This document shows positions 26,178 to 35,578 of a DNA stretch of 63,925 nt, piece by piece. A program made the translations under genes and the position numbers. The notes below the pieces were generated by a model. That model searched no databases, had not been told where the DNA came from, and was given only the letters and a program-made list of their open reading frames with translations. The stretch comes from Bacilli bacterium. GTDB taxonomy: Bacteria; Bacillota_I; Bacilli_A; ML615J-28; CAG-313. Positions within the stretch are counted from its first letter, which is position 1. Each line of letters begins with the position of its first letter. Where the stretch lies: contig JAFTPH010000029.1 in assembly GCA_017463365.1 (NCBI GenBank), positions 1 through 63,925 of the forward strand, written 5' to 3'.

Positions 26178-27475
26178 AGATTATAATAGTATTCTGATAC
26201 TCGGCAGGTTACCATTATACCATCGTTTTCGTATGTAGTATGTAAAACGGTGGCTTTTTCTTTTAGATTATTATATATATTACCTAAATTATATGGCAGT
26301 TTGTAAGTGACAACATATTCTTTAGGGAAAAGGTGAGTTTCAATTTCTTTGATTAATTCTTCATAACCTTGTTTAGTAATAGATGAAATCATTAAAGCAT
26401 CAGGATAAACACTTGTGATAAAACGTGGTTCTTTGATTAAATCGACTTTGTTAAATACAAAGATACTAGGAATGTCTAAAGCGTTTAGTTCTCTTAAAAC
26501 TTCCCTGGTTGTTTCGATTTGTTTATCCATATAAGGGCTGCTTGCGTCAACAACGTGAACAATTAAAGACGCTTCTTTAATTTCTTCTAGAGTTGATTTG
26601 AAAGACTCAACTAGGTGATGAGGAAGTTTGGAAACGAAACCTATTGTATCTGTCAGTAAGAACTCGTGATTATTTTCCAGTTTTATGCTTCTTGTGGATG
26701 TTGATAAGGTTGCAAATAACATATCTTTCACAAAGACATCTTTATCACTCTTATTAGTTAAGTTTAAGAGAGTGTTAATAGTAGAACTCTTTCCTGCATT
26801 TGTGTAACCAACAAACGCAACAACTTTTAAGTTGTTATTAGAACGTTTTTCTCTAGTGATACTTCTAGCTTTGGTGATTTTTTCTAGCTCGTTTTTTGCT
26901 CGTAAAATATTTTTTTCAATATGACGACGGTCAAGCTCTAGTTTAGTTTCTCCAAGTCCACGTCTTGCTCCACCACCACCGGCACCTCCACCAGTAACTC
27001 TTGAAAGATAGGTTCTTGAGCCAATCAAACGAGGAAGATTATATTTTAATCTAGCTATTTCAACTTGAAGACTTGCTTCCTTTGTTTTAGCTCGGCGTTC
27101 AAATAGATCTAAAATTAGCATTGTACGATCAAAAACGGTGATGTCATCCCCCAAATATTTTTTGATATTTTTTAATTGGGCAGGGGATAATTCATCATTA
27201 AAAATAACTAAATCGGCATTTAAGCTTTCCACAATCATTTTTAATTCGTTTAGTTTTCCACTTCCGATGTAGGTAGAATTTAGAGGTGAAGAAAGATTTT
27301 GGTAAACTTCATCAATAACCTCAATGTTTGTGGCAGCACATAGGTTTTTTAATTCTTCAGTCTCATACGAAAAAATTTCATCATCGCCAGTGTTGATACA
27401 AACGATAACGCCACGTAAAACATCTAATTCATTTAATGCTTGATCTTCTAGAAAGTTATTGTATGTTTTATTCAT
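26093..27475 (-). CDS. hflX: Ribosome-associated GTPase HflX
   Basis: 460 residues from the ATG at 27475, chosen because GGTGAT precedes it by 4 nt; the ATG at 27487 overlaps that site. N-terminal HflX domain with the glycine-rich GGGAGGGGARRGLGETKLE (about 162-180), G1 GYTNAGKS (223-230), G3 DTIGFVSKLP, G4 NKVDL. It splits stalled or hibernating 70S ribosomes. Its last 85 bases overlap the convergent lipoprotein gene. The 5' leader adjoins the end of the tnpB element. Confidence 0.93.
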   Translation of the reverse strand: MNKTYNNFLEDQALNELDVLRGVIVCINTGDDEIFSYETEELKNLCAATNIEVIDEVYQNLSSPLNSTYIGSGKLNELKMIVESLNADLVIFNDELSPAQLKNIKKYLGDDITVFDRTMLILDLFERRAKTKEASLQVEIARLKYNLPRLIGSRTYLSRVTGGGAGGGGARRGLGETKLELDRRHIEKNILRAKNELEKITKARSITREKRSNNNLKVVAFVGYTNAGKSSTINTLLNLTNKSDKDVFVKDMLFATLSTSTRSIKLENNHEFLLTDTIGFVSKLPHHLVESFKSTLEEIKEASLIVHVVDASSPYMDKQIETTREVLRELNALDIPSIFVFNKVDLIKEPRFITSVYPDALMISSITKQGYEELIKEIETHLFPKEYVVTYKLPYNLGNIYNNLKEKATVLHTTYENDGIMVTCRVSEYYYNLYHDFLIVSSDSILTPSSTNSVTDGNNE

Positions 27476-27560
27476 ATTTATCACCATATATAGTATATCA
27501 CAAAATTAAAAAAACATCATTCTTTTATAAGAAACAAAATATCAAATAATTAGTTCAATT
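27476..27560 (-). other. Presumed right end / reRNA (omega-RNA) region of the tnpB element, running into the hflX leader
   Basis: In known TnpB elements the guide RNA covers the 3' end of tnpB and extends past the element's right end. Here that places the guide segment between the tnpB stop and hflX. On the minus strand a small hairpin TTCTT-ATAA-AAGAA is followed by a T7 run. Exact ends cannot be set by eye. Confidence 0.35.
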
Positions 27561-28848
27561 TGATTTTTTGTCTTATTGGTAGCACTTGACCTCTATTCCT
27601 AAGGGCTTGATAGATATCTTGCCTTTCGGGTTTACATTTTCTCATTATGTTTAGTGCCGCATTAACATCGGCATTAACTATTTTTTTATCTTTTGTTTGG
27701 AATAGTCCGCGGTTTAACCGTATACCTTGATAATTTTTATGGAATTTTATTTCTTCGTTATCATAAAAAGAGCATTTAGAGGTATAAGCTTCGCTTGTTT
27801 CAGTGTAAATTATTCCTTGTTCATGACATAGAATTTTCAGTCTATCTTTGAATTTACTAAGTGGAATATAAAAAAAGTTTTGGTTAAATCGTTGATTTGT
27901 TGATTTAGAGTTTTGTTTTTTTACTCCGGTTAGTTTAAAGTTTTTGTTGTATCCAACAATAATTTCTGATATTTCTTTTTTAATACTGTAGGTAATTACT
28001 TGTTTTGCTGCTTTGTAAATGGCATCTTTTATTTGTCTATTCCTTTTATCAGTAACTTTATATTCCATTAGGGTTAGTTTTTTTTGATTTGGCTTTTTTG
28101 TTTTTAAAAGAGCTAGCCTTTTATTGTAAAAACGGTTTAGTGATTTTAAATATCTTCCGTCCATAATTAAAGCCTCATTATTAGATGTAACGCATGTCGC
28201 AAGGTTATTAATACCAAGATCAATTGCCATTAAATTATTTGATTTATAGGTTATAAAGCTTGGTTGTTCAGCTATATAGACAAATTCAATGTTATAGGTT
28301 AAACCTTTAAAAAGTGGAACGATTCTTAATTGTTTAATGGTTTTATCTAAAATTGGTTTAGGAATTTTAAAATAGATATAAAAGCTTCTTTTTAATTCTG
28401 ACTCCCTAATGAATTTATTGATTAGTTCATCTTCAAACATTTTGTTAAATGTTTTACTTGATTTGGCTAAGCTAGATAAGGGAAGCTTTATATATTTTTC
28501 TTTATTAATTGTAATTGGTCTAATTTGCTCGTTATACAACAAATAATAGTCGTTTTGTTTTAGATATTTAGGTAATTTATTATACCCTTTAGTAAAGTTA
28601 TTAAAGGTTGTATAAGCGTTATGAATTATGTTAGTTGAAGAACAAGTATTTAGTAATGTAAAGTTCTCATTTGATTTTAGTAATGAGGTAAGTTCACTCT
28701 TTGAGTGGGTTTTGTTTGTTTGAAAATATATTTGACGTAATTCATAAAGAGCAGAGTTATAGAGATTTTTAGATATATGACACAAGAGTTTAAGAAGAGA
28801 GCGTTCGTTTTTCTTAGGTGTGTAGCGATATTGTAAAGTTTTATACAT
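27550..28848 (-). CDS. tnpB: IS605-type TnpB (RNA-guided nuclease), rearranged RuvC
   Basis: 432 residues. OrfB/TnpB layout: N-terminal helix-turn-helix region, then RuvC-like core with AIDLGINNLAT (D210), the RuvC-II strand EIIVGYNKNFK lacking the usual Glu, TETSEAYTSKCSF with Glu 353 as the probable substitute, and VNADVNAALNI (D394). No Cys4 zinc knuckle is present (only SKCSFYDNEE). This pattern recurs in a known TnpB branch whose RuvC-II Glu has moved. Strong GGAGGTG ribosome-binding site. No tnpA (Y1 transposase) lies nearby, so the element is a lone or IS1341-type tnpB. Confidence 0.9.
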   Translation of the reverse strand: MYKTLQYRYTPKKNERSLLKLLCHISKNLYNSALYELRQIYFQTNKTHSKSELTSLLKSNENFTLLNTCSSTNIIHNAYTTFNNFTKGYNKLPKYLKQNDYYLLYNEQIRPITINKEKYIKLPLSSLAKSSKTFNKMFEDELINKFIRESELKRSFYIYFKIPKPILDKTIKQLRIVPLFKGLTYNIEFVYIAEQPSFITYKSNNLMAIDLGINNLATCVTSNNEALIMDGRYLKSLNRFYNKRLALLKTKKPNQKKLTLMEYKVTDKRNRQIKDAIYKAAKQVITYSIKKEISEIIVGYNKNFKLTGVKKQNSKSTNQRFNQNFFYIPLSKFKDRLKILCHEQGIIYTETSEAYTSKCSFYDNEEIKFHKNYQGIRLNRGLFQTKDKKIVNADVNAALNIMRKCKPERQDIYQALRNRGQVLPIRQKIKLN

Positions 28849-28905
28849 TTTTTCACCTCCTCAATATATATAATACGCAAAATTTGAAGATTTTACTTTT
28901 TCGAA

Positions 28906-28926
28906 AAATAGGTATTTTACCTATTT
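28906..28926. promoter_or_regulatory. 9-bp inverted repeat between tnpB and the ClpC-like gene
   Basis: AAATAGGTA / TACCTATTT, 3-nt spacer. A TATAAT (28940-28945) lies downstream. It may be an operator for the ClpC-like gene or the left-end hairpin of the tnpB element. It does not match the CtsR heptad repeat. Confidence 0.45.
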
Positions 28927-28961
28927 AAAATCATATATTTATAATACAGGAGTTGATGATT

Positions 28962-30653
28962 TTGCTTGAAAATTATAGTAATAAAGCGGTAAAGGTAATT
29001 GATGATGCTAAAAGAATCGCTGAAGAAATGAATAGTGTAATAGTAGGAAGTGAGCATTTATTGCTTGCATTATATAATACGCCAGATAGTGTTTGTGAGT
29101 TTTTATTGTCTGAAAGACTCATATCTAAAGAGGATCTTGAAAGACAGATTAATGAGTTAATAATTTTACGTAGTGGATTGGGAGAATCGATGTATACAAA
29201 AGAGTTGACAGATATTGTTAAACTTGCCTCATCAACTGCTAAAAGATTAAAGTGTGATTATGTTTATGATGAACATTTGTTTTATGCGATGTTAATATAT
29301 GGAGAGAATGTAGGAAAAAATGTCTTGACAAAATTAGGGGTGGATGTGCAAGAATTAATAGAAGATGTTGAAGATATTTTGGATTTTAATGAAGAAAAGA
29401 TCCATCCGTATCCTTTTTTGACAAATTTATCGCTTGTTGAAGAGGTTCATCCTTATGTCTCTTTAAGTAACTATTTGGAGCGATTAAAGATAATTATGAT
29501 GAAACGTCAAAAAAACAATGCTTTATTGATTGGTTCGGCGGGGGTTGGGAAAACCGCAATCGTTGAGGCTTTGACTAAATATTTACCAGATGGGTTAATA
29601 TTTAGACTAGATTTGGGTAGTATGGTGTCAGGGACAAAATATAGAGGTGAATTAGAAGAAAAGATTATTCTTGCTATGGAATATTTGAAAGAGAAAAAAG
29701 CCATTCTTTTTATTGATGAAATTCATAATATTGTAGGAGCAGGTTCAAATGAGGGATCTTTAGATGTTGCAAATATTTTAAAACCATATCTTGCTAGAGG
29801 GGAAATTAGAATTATTGGGGCTACAACTTTAGATGAGTATTATCAATTTATTGATAAAGATAAAGCGTTACTTCGAAGATTCCAAAATGTTTATGTAGAA
29901 GAACCAACTATTGAAGAGACAAAATATATTTTAGAAAATATTAAATCATCTTATGAAGAATATCATGGGGTTAATTATAGTATAGATGATTTAGAAGAGA
30001 TTGTAAAAAGTACTTATCGTTTAATGCCAAGTAGAACGTTTCCGGATAAAGCTATTGATGTTTTGGATGAGGTAGGGGTTAGGTATAAAATATATCATAA
30101 ACCTATAAAAACATTAATTAGAGATGTAGTGTTGGATATGTCAGGAATTAGGGTGGTTACACTTGATGAATTAGGGAAAATAAAGCTTGTTTATGAAAAT
30201 TTTCGAAAGTTTTATGAAGAATATTTATGTTCAGAAGTGTTAAAAAAACCGATTCTTTCTTTTAGAATCGGGGATGATTTTGAAATGAATAAGTTTTTTG
30301 ATGATTTGAAAAAAGTTTTTTCTTTTAAAGAAGAATCATATTTAGAGATTGATTTGGAATCTTATTATGATGCAAGTAGTATGTCAATGTTGATTGGTTC
30401 ATCTAAGGGATATGTTGGTTATGATAGTGGGGGAATTTTGTCAGAGCATATCATTAAACGTCCGTTTAGTGTTGTGTATTTTAAGAATTTGGATGCTGCC
30501 CATTTTGTTATTCAAAATTTTATAAAGCGTTTGGCAAGGGTTAATCATTTTCTGGATAATAAGAGTCGAAAAGTATATTTATATAACACTATTATTTTAT
30601 ATAGCGAAAAAGCAAGGGAATCAAAAGTCTTAGGAATTGGGAAAAATAATTAA
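28962..30653 (+). CDS. ClpC-like AAA+ protein with one active and one degenerate ATPase domain
   Basis: 563 residues from TTG 28962, 9 nt after AGGAG; upstream TTG/ATG are too close to that site. N-terminal Clp_N repeats (about 1-140), D1 AAA domain with Walker A GSAGVGKT (about 190-197) and Walker B LFIDEIHN (about 249-256), and arginine-finger region LLRRFQNV. The second domain is truncated and dead. RIGDDFEMN stands where GPTGVGKT belongs and VVYFKNLDAAH replaces the DEIEKAH Walker B, although the pore motif KGYVGYDSGG remains. ClpC is normally about 810 residues. No M-domain insertion is visible. It may be an adaptor or regulator of a full ClpC rather than an unfoldase. Confidence 0.8.
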   Translation: MLENYSNKAVKVIDDAKRIAEEMNSVIVGSEHLLLALYNTPDSVCEFLLSERLISKEDLERQINELIILRSGLGESMYTKELTDIVKLASSTAKRLKCDYVYDEHLFYAMLIYGENVGKNVLTKLGVDVQELIEDVEDILDFNEEKIHPYPFLTNLSLVEEVHPYVSLSNYLERLKIIMMKRQKNNALLIGSAGVGKTAIVEALTKYLPDGLIFRLDLGSMVSGTKYRGELEEKIILAMEYLKEKKAILFIDEIHNIVGAGSNEGSLDVANILKPYLARGEIRIIGATTLDEYYQFIDKDKALLRRFQNVYVEEPTIEETKYILENIKSSYEEYHGVNYSIDDLEEIVKSTYRLMPSRTFPDKAIDVLDEVGVRYKIYHKPIKTLIRDVVLDMSGIRVVTLDELGKIKLVYENFRKFYEEYLCSEVLKKPILSFRIGDDFEMNKFFDDLKKVFSFKEESYLEIDLESYYDASSMSMLIGSSKGYVGYDSGGILSEHIIKRPFSVVYFKNLDAAHFVIQNFIKRLARVNHFLDNKSRKVYLYNTIILYSEKARESKVLGIGKNN

Positions 30654-30732
30654 AAATAAAGAGACTGAATTTGTGGATAATTAAAGTGTAAGATTTTTAG
30701 TTAACATTTTACTTTTTAAGAAATTAAAATCA

Positions 30733-30741
30733 TGATATAAT
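30733..30741 (+). promoter_or_regulatory. Extended -10 promoter of the helicase-like gene
   Basis: TGATATAAT (TG-N-TATAAT). It lies too close to the ATG at 30745 for that start, supporting the ATG at 30766. Confidence 0.6.
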
Positions 30742-30765
30742 AAGATGTTAATAAGTGGTGATTTT

Positions 30766-33700
30766 ATGAAAATGTTAAAAGAAGCAGATTATCGAATTCA
30801 ATCAAATAATGGACATTTAAAAAACATCTTAGAGGAAAACTACTATATTGAGCTTGGGTGTATTAATTACAAGGTTTTAAGTAGATTATTAGCTGGGGAA
30901 GAAACTCTAATTTCTGATTGTATATACAGTGAACTTACAAGTGTGGGAATTGGACAAATTTCTGAAGAAGCAGAAAATAGTTTAACTTATCAACTTGCAT
31001 ATTTAATGCATTTGAGAAAAAAGAGTTCTTCTTGTAAGATTTTTTTGACATGCAATTTCATAAAATACTACGATAAAGAAAAACGTGAGTTATATGCGCC
31101 AATCGTGCTAATTCCGGTTAATATAGATTATCAAAAGGGAATTATGATTAAAGCGAGTGAAGCAATTCCTAATCAATTATTATTAAAAGAATTAGCCAAT
31201 TTAACAGGATTTGAAATGCCATATCCTGATCGTTTAAATACTTTAACACAAATTGATAATTTCTCTTTTGAACTTTCTAAAAAATCACATTGTGATTTAC
31301 AAATTGGTAATTTCTTAACTTATGCGAATGTTGAGTATCCGGATTATAAGGGAGATAATGAAAGATTTGATATTGAGCGTTCAATATATGAGTTTACTCC
31401 TAAAGCTATTACGGATGAGTATTATAAAAATGTTAAGGCGATTATGCCAACCAATATTCAACAAAAGTATGTTATTTTAAAAGCTGCGAAGGGTGAAAGT
31501 TTCGCAGTTGATGGGCGTCTTGGATCAGGTAAGACATATACTATTTTAAATATCGTTGCTGATTTTATCGCAAAAGGTAAAAAGGTATTATATGTAAACC
31601 AAGATAGTGATGCACTTGCGAGATTCGAAAATGAGTTATATAAACATCATATGGGAGTTTATACACATAATTTTGATCAAATTTATCCAATCGATCATCA
31701 AATTGAAATTTTACTGCCAGAATTAAAAAGTGATGTAAATGAAGTAAAAATACCAGATGAGTTATTTGAATATGAAGAAGCTTTAAATGAAAAACATCAT
31801 GGTTTAACTTATAAACAGATGACAGAAGTCATTGCTTATTTAAATAACAAGTATCCATCTTTGGAGTTAATTCCAATTGAGAATTCGTTAGAGCACTTTG
31901 AAATTGCTAAAGTCAGAGATTATTTAGAAAAGATTGAAGCCAATCTTAAATATATTGATGAGTTGAAAGATAATATTTGGGCCAATATTGAAGATTATTA
32001 TAATCACCAACATCAACGTGAGTTGATTAATGCGGTGACAGAATATAAGAATGCTCAACTTGATTTCAATAAGTATTTTATGGAGTTTTGTACAAGATAT
32101 GAAATTGCTAAACCAGATAACTTTATTGAAGCTCACCGTTTAATTTCTGATGTTAGAACTTTCTCGCTTACAAAAGTACCACCAAAATGGTCAAATAGTA
32201 AAGTATATAAAGAAGCTCATTTGGCATTAGATGAGTTGTCAAAAGATATTTCTTCTTTAAATGTATTAGAACGTAATTATGAAAAATTAGTAGTTAATAC
32301 ATATTGTAAAGGGGATGCGGAAAGAATTTTAGATACAATTAAGTATAAGCATTTAAAAGATAACGCGGATAATCATATTAATCAGTTGTTATCACCGTAT
32401 TCACCGCTTGGACAAATTATTAATGATTTACGAAGAGAGCGTCAAGCAATTCGTTATGCAAGTAATGAACTTGAAGAATTATTAGAAATTCAAGAATTAC
32501 CTAATGATATATATTCATTTTTAACAAAGATTGAACAATTATTATCACATACTAATGTTCAAAGTAATTGGGTTAAGATGTTTGTATCAAATAAAGCGGA
32601 ACATTTAAATGTTAATAAAACGTTAGAAAATTTAATCATGACTTCTCAAGAGTTACATGATGATATTTTACAATATGCGATTAGACCAGAAATGTTTAAG
32701 TATGAAAACTTAAAGTTAATGACTAATAATGATCGTTTTGAAAGAATTGTTTCAAGTAATTTTGATCGTCGGGTGATGAGAGCTAATAAGAAGAGTGCTG
32801 ATCGTTTATATCAAACTATTTTAGAGTTTATGGATATGGTTAGTGAGGTTATTAAGCTTGCAAGTAGATATAGTTTAATATCTAATGCGAAAATGGAAGA
32901 TTTCTGTGAATCTTATCGTAATTGGATTGATTTTACTAATAATTTATCGATTGAAGAGTATGATTATTTAGTATCACTTGTTCAAAAAAATGATTTATAT
33001 TATCTTCTAAAAAATAATAGTTTCTTAAATATTGTTTTAGATTTTAATGAACGAGTAGAAACCATTAATGGAATCTTTAATCATATGTTAATATATGGTA
33101 TTAATATTGATGGGGTTGGAGTGTTAGAGAAATTAAGTAATATTGATGAATGGATTGATTACTTAATTAGAGTTATTAATTGTAAAGAACAATTATATAG
33201 TTTATTTATCAATAACGCAAGTATTACTTATAAAGATGTAATGCAGCTAATTGGTATGGACCGTGAGTATTATGCGTTATTTGAAAAAACTGAAGAAAAG
33301 GGAATGTATTATTATAGTTTACTTGGAGAAAGTTATCAAGGGCTTTATACGGATTGTAATGCGATTAGTATTTTGATGGAACATTTTGAGGCTTTCCAAG
33401 AAAAACTTATTAATAAGCGACATATTACTTCATTGTTAAGTACGTTTGGGTTTAAACAAATGGTTGAAGAATATGGTGAGTTGGAGGTTTTATCGGAAAG
33501 GGTATCATCATCTCACAGAGTCTTTAGTCGTTTCTTTAAAGGGGGACAAACAAGTTTATTGGAGTGTGATTTGAATAAAGCAGTTCAAATTATTCGTCAA
33601 TATGAGGTTAAAACTAATCAATTAACATATATGTTTGAAATATTAGAAAGTTTAAGATATTTTGATAAACTTGGTTTATATTCGTTGGTTGCAGGAATCA

Positions 33701-35067
33701 AGAATTCAGAGTATACAACGATGCTTGCTGAAAGATATATATATTCAACATATAAAATTTATCGTGAAGAATTAATTAACAAGCATCCAATTTTAAATGA
33801 ATCATTTAAAATTTTAGAATATTTTGATGATTTAGAAGATGCAGAACTAGGTTATTGTTTAAATAATATTAGTAATTTAATGGCTCTTGTGCCAGATGTC
33901 GAAAAGAAGATTAAAGATCGAAGAGGGGCAAGTGCTAAGTTCAATGAATATAATAAAATGATTGAATTTGATTTGAAGAATTGTTTAATTTTCTTAGCGA
34001 ATGTGGATGTGTTTAATAGTGATTTAATATTATCATTATTTGATGTTATTATTGTGGATGATTGTCATATAGCCTCATCTAATAAATATCATCGTATAGA
34101 TGAAGCACCACAAGTGTTGTTATTTGGGGATAAGGGGTTTAGAACATCAGTTTCTAATAGTTTATTAAACCGTATTAATCCTGGAACAATTGTGCATTAT
34201 AATCGTCGTTATTTGGGAATGAGTGATTATTTTAAAAATGATTGGCATGTTAAAAATCAATACATATATGATTTTAATCAAAAAGTAAAGGTAGAAAAAC
34301 AAGCAAGTGTTAAGAGTTTAGTAGAAATGGTTGTACATTATTATAATCAAAATCCTAAACCAGATTTAACGATTAATATTGTGGTTTTTTCATCTAGTAG
34401 TAGAAGAAAGATTTATAGTGAATTAGTAAATAAGTTATTAGAAAATTTAGATACAAGTGAGGTTATTAAGTTATTAGCTAATAAATTCAACATTATTAAT
34501 GGTTCGAATGAAGATGCTAGTTATGCGGATGTGGCGATAATTATGTTTGATGATATTCGTGATTATGAAATTTCATCACAAGAGTTGATTTTAAGAAACT
34601 TTACTTGTGTTTCTGATCAAGTGATTCTTACATATTTAGATAATAAAGATGATATTTTAAATAAAGAGATCGAAGCAGGGGTAAAGGCTATTATGATGGA
34701 AAGCGAAAAGAAAATACCACTTACAACGCCATTTACTGAGTTAATTATTGACCGCATGAAAGAGCGTAAGCTTGATGCGGAGGCAGGATTTGGAATGTTT
34801 GATATTGTGGTACGTAATCAAAATAAAGCTAACGTGGGAATTATTATTGAAGGTAGTGTTAAGAATGATTCGTATTTCTTAGTTGATGATTATCAGTATT
34901 ATTATGGGGAATATATTAAAAAAGGTTGGAATGTATTTGTGTTCTTTATGGAGGACATAATTGATAATTTAGATAAGCGTATTGATGAGGTTGTTACATT
35001 AGTTATAAATGATGATGATAATGCTAATCAGTTATCATTCATTGATGAGGATATAACTAATGAATAG
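30766..35067 (+). CDS. Large DUF4011-like superfamily I helicase/nuclease-related protein, degenerate
   Basis: 1433 residues from ATG 30766 (GGTGAT 3 nt upstream). N-terminal APIVLIPVNIDYQ resembles the APLLLIPVEL strand of DUF4011 helicases. P-loop VDGRLGSGKTYTILN (about 247-261), DEAD-like strand IIVDDCHIAS (about 1092-1101) and a C-terminal segment (about 1320-1410) with FDIVV, IIIEGS and KKGWNVFVFF follow, where related proteins carry a Vsr/DUF559-like nuclease with IDL and ECDG. The Walker B DE is DD and the nuclease acidic residues are partly replaced. A long helical region (about 330-1050) separates the motifs. DNA/RNA processing or a defence-like role is possible. Overlaps the ankyrin gene by 8 bases. 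Confidence 0.65.
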   Translation: MKMLKEADYRIQSNNGHLKNILEENYYIELGCINYKVLSRLLAGEETLISDCIYSELTSVGIGQISEEAENSLTYQLAYLMHLRKKSSSCKIFLTCNFIKYYDKEKRELYAPIVLIPVNIDYQKGIMIKASEAIPNQLLLKELANLTGFEMPYPDRLNTLTQIDNFSFELSKKSHCDLQIGNFLTYANVEYPDYKGDNERFDIERSIYEFTPKAITDEYYKNVKAIMPTNIQQKYVILKAAKGESFAVDGRLGSGKTYTILNIVADFIAKGKKVLYVNQDSDALARFENELYKHHMGVYTHNFDQIYPIDHQIEILLPELKSDVNEVKIPDELFEYEEALNEKHHGLTYKQMTEVIAYLNNKYPSLELIPIENSLEHFEIAKVRDYLEKIEANLKYIDELKDNIWANIEDYYNHQHQRELINAVTEYKNAQLDFNKYFMEFCTRYEIAKPDNFIEAHRLISDVRTFSLTKVPPKWSNSKVYKEAHLALDELSKDISSLNVLERNYEKLVVNTYCKGDAERILDTIKYKHLKDNADNHINQLLSPYSPLGQIINDLRRERQAIRYASNELEELLEIQELPNDIYSFLTKIEQLLSHTNVQSNWVKMFVSNKAEHLNVNKTLENLIMTSQELHDDILQYAIRPEMFKYENLKLMTNNDRFERIVSSNFDRRVMRANKKSADRLYQTILEFMDMVSEVIKLASRYSLISNAKMEDFCESYRNWIDFTNNLSIEEYDYLVSLVQKNDLYYLLKNNSFLNIVLDFNERVETINGIFNHMLIYGINIDGVGVLEKLSNIDEWIDYLIRVINCKEQLYSLFINNASITYKDVMQLIGMDREYYALFEKTEEKGMYYYSLLGESYQGLYTDCNAISILMEHFEAFQEKLINKRHITSLLSTFGFKQMVEEYGELEVLSERVSSSHRVFSRFFKGGQTSLLECDLNKAVQIIRQYEVKTNQLTYMFEILESLRYFDKLGLYSLVAGIKNSEYTTMLAERYIYSTYKIYREELINKHPILNESFKILEYFDDLEDAELGYCLNNISNLMALVPDVEKKIKDRRGASAKFNEYNKMIEFDLKNCLIFLANVDVFNSDLILSLFDVIIVDDCHIASSNKYHRIDEAPQVLLFGDKGFRTSVSNSLLNRINPGTIVHYNRRYLGMSDYFKNDWHVKNQYIYDFNQKVKVEKQASVKSLVEMVVHYYNQNPKPDLTINIVVFSSSSRRKIYSELVNKLLENLDTSEVIKLLANKFNIINGSNEDASYADVAIIMFDDIRDYEISSQELILRNFTCVSDQVILTYLDNKDDILNKEIEAGVKAIMMESEKKIPLTTPFTELIIDRMKERKLDAEAGFGMFDIVVRNQNKANVGIIIEGSVKNDSYFLVDDYQYYYGEYIKKGWNVFVFFMEDIIDNLDKRIDEVVTLVINDDDNANQLSFIDEDITNE

Positions 35068-35566
35068 TAAACGTGTTATTTTAAGCAATTTAGCAAGGGA
35101 TATTAGAAATAATTCGCTGGAGCTTAAAAGTTTCAAAAAAACGCTTCAAAAGGCCTTAAAACAAGGTGTTGAATTAAATTCTAAAATATATCGTGGTAGA
35201 ACGATATTATATTACGCGGTTAAGAGAAATAATCGCCGGTTAGTTAGAATGTTGATTAAATCAGGAGCTAATCCGAATATTTGTGATGATGATTTTAATT
35301 CACCGTTACATCATGCGATATTAATGAATCATTTTATTTGTGTTAAAGAATTATTAAAAATGAATGTGGATATTAATATTCCGGGAGAGTTTGATCAAAC
35401 ACCACTTCATACGGCTGTGTTAAAGGGGAATTTAGATATTATTAAGCTTTTAATCGAAGGAGGAGCTGATATTCATCAAGTTGATGAAAAGAACTTAACT
35501 GCTTTAGATTATGCGAAAGACGAAAAAGATGAAAAAATAATTTTATTTTTAGAGAAAAGTTATTAG
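35060..35566 (+). CDS. Ankyrin-repeat protein
   Basis: 168 residues. After a basic helical N-terminus (about 1-45) come about four ankyrin repeats, for example RTILYYAVKRNNRRLVRMLI, SPLHHAILMNHFICVKELL, TPLHTAVLKGNLDIIKLLI and TALDYAKDEKDEKIILFL. No signal peptide, so it is probably a cytoplasmic protein-protein scaffold. It starts inside the stop region of the helicase-like gene and is followed 12 nt later by cdaA, linking all three translationally or transcriptionally. Confidence 0.88.
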   Translation: MNSKRVILSNLARDIRNNSLELKSFKKTLQKALKQGVELNSKIYRGRTILYYAVKRNNRRLVRMLIKSGANPNICDDDFNSPLHHAILMNHFICVKELLKMNVDINIPGEFDQTPLHTAVLKGNLDIIKLLIEGGADIHQVDEKNLTALDYAKDEKDEKIILFLEKSY

Positions 35567-35578
35567 GAGGTGTAGAAA

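Noticed and set aside
27550-28848. Complete active IS605 insertion sequence
   Set aside because: No tnpA-type Y1 transposase nearby and the element ends cannot be defined, so only tnpB is called.
30745-30765. ATG at 30745 as the start of the helicase-like gene
   Set aside because: The extended -10 box at 30733-30741 would place the transcription start downstream of this ATG; ATG 30766 has GGTGAT in front.
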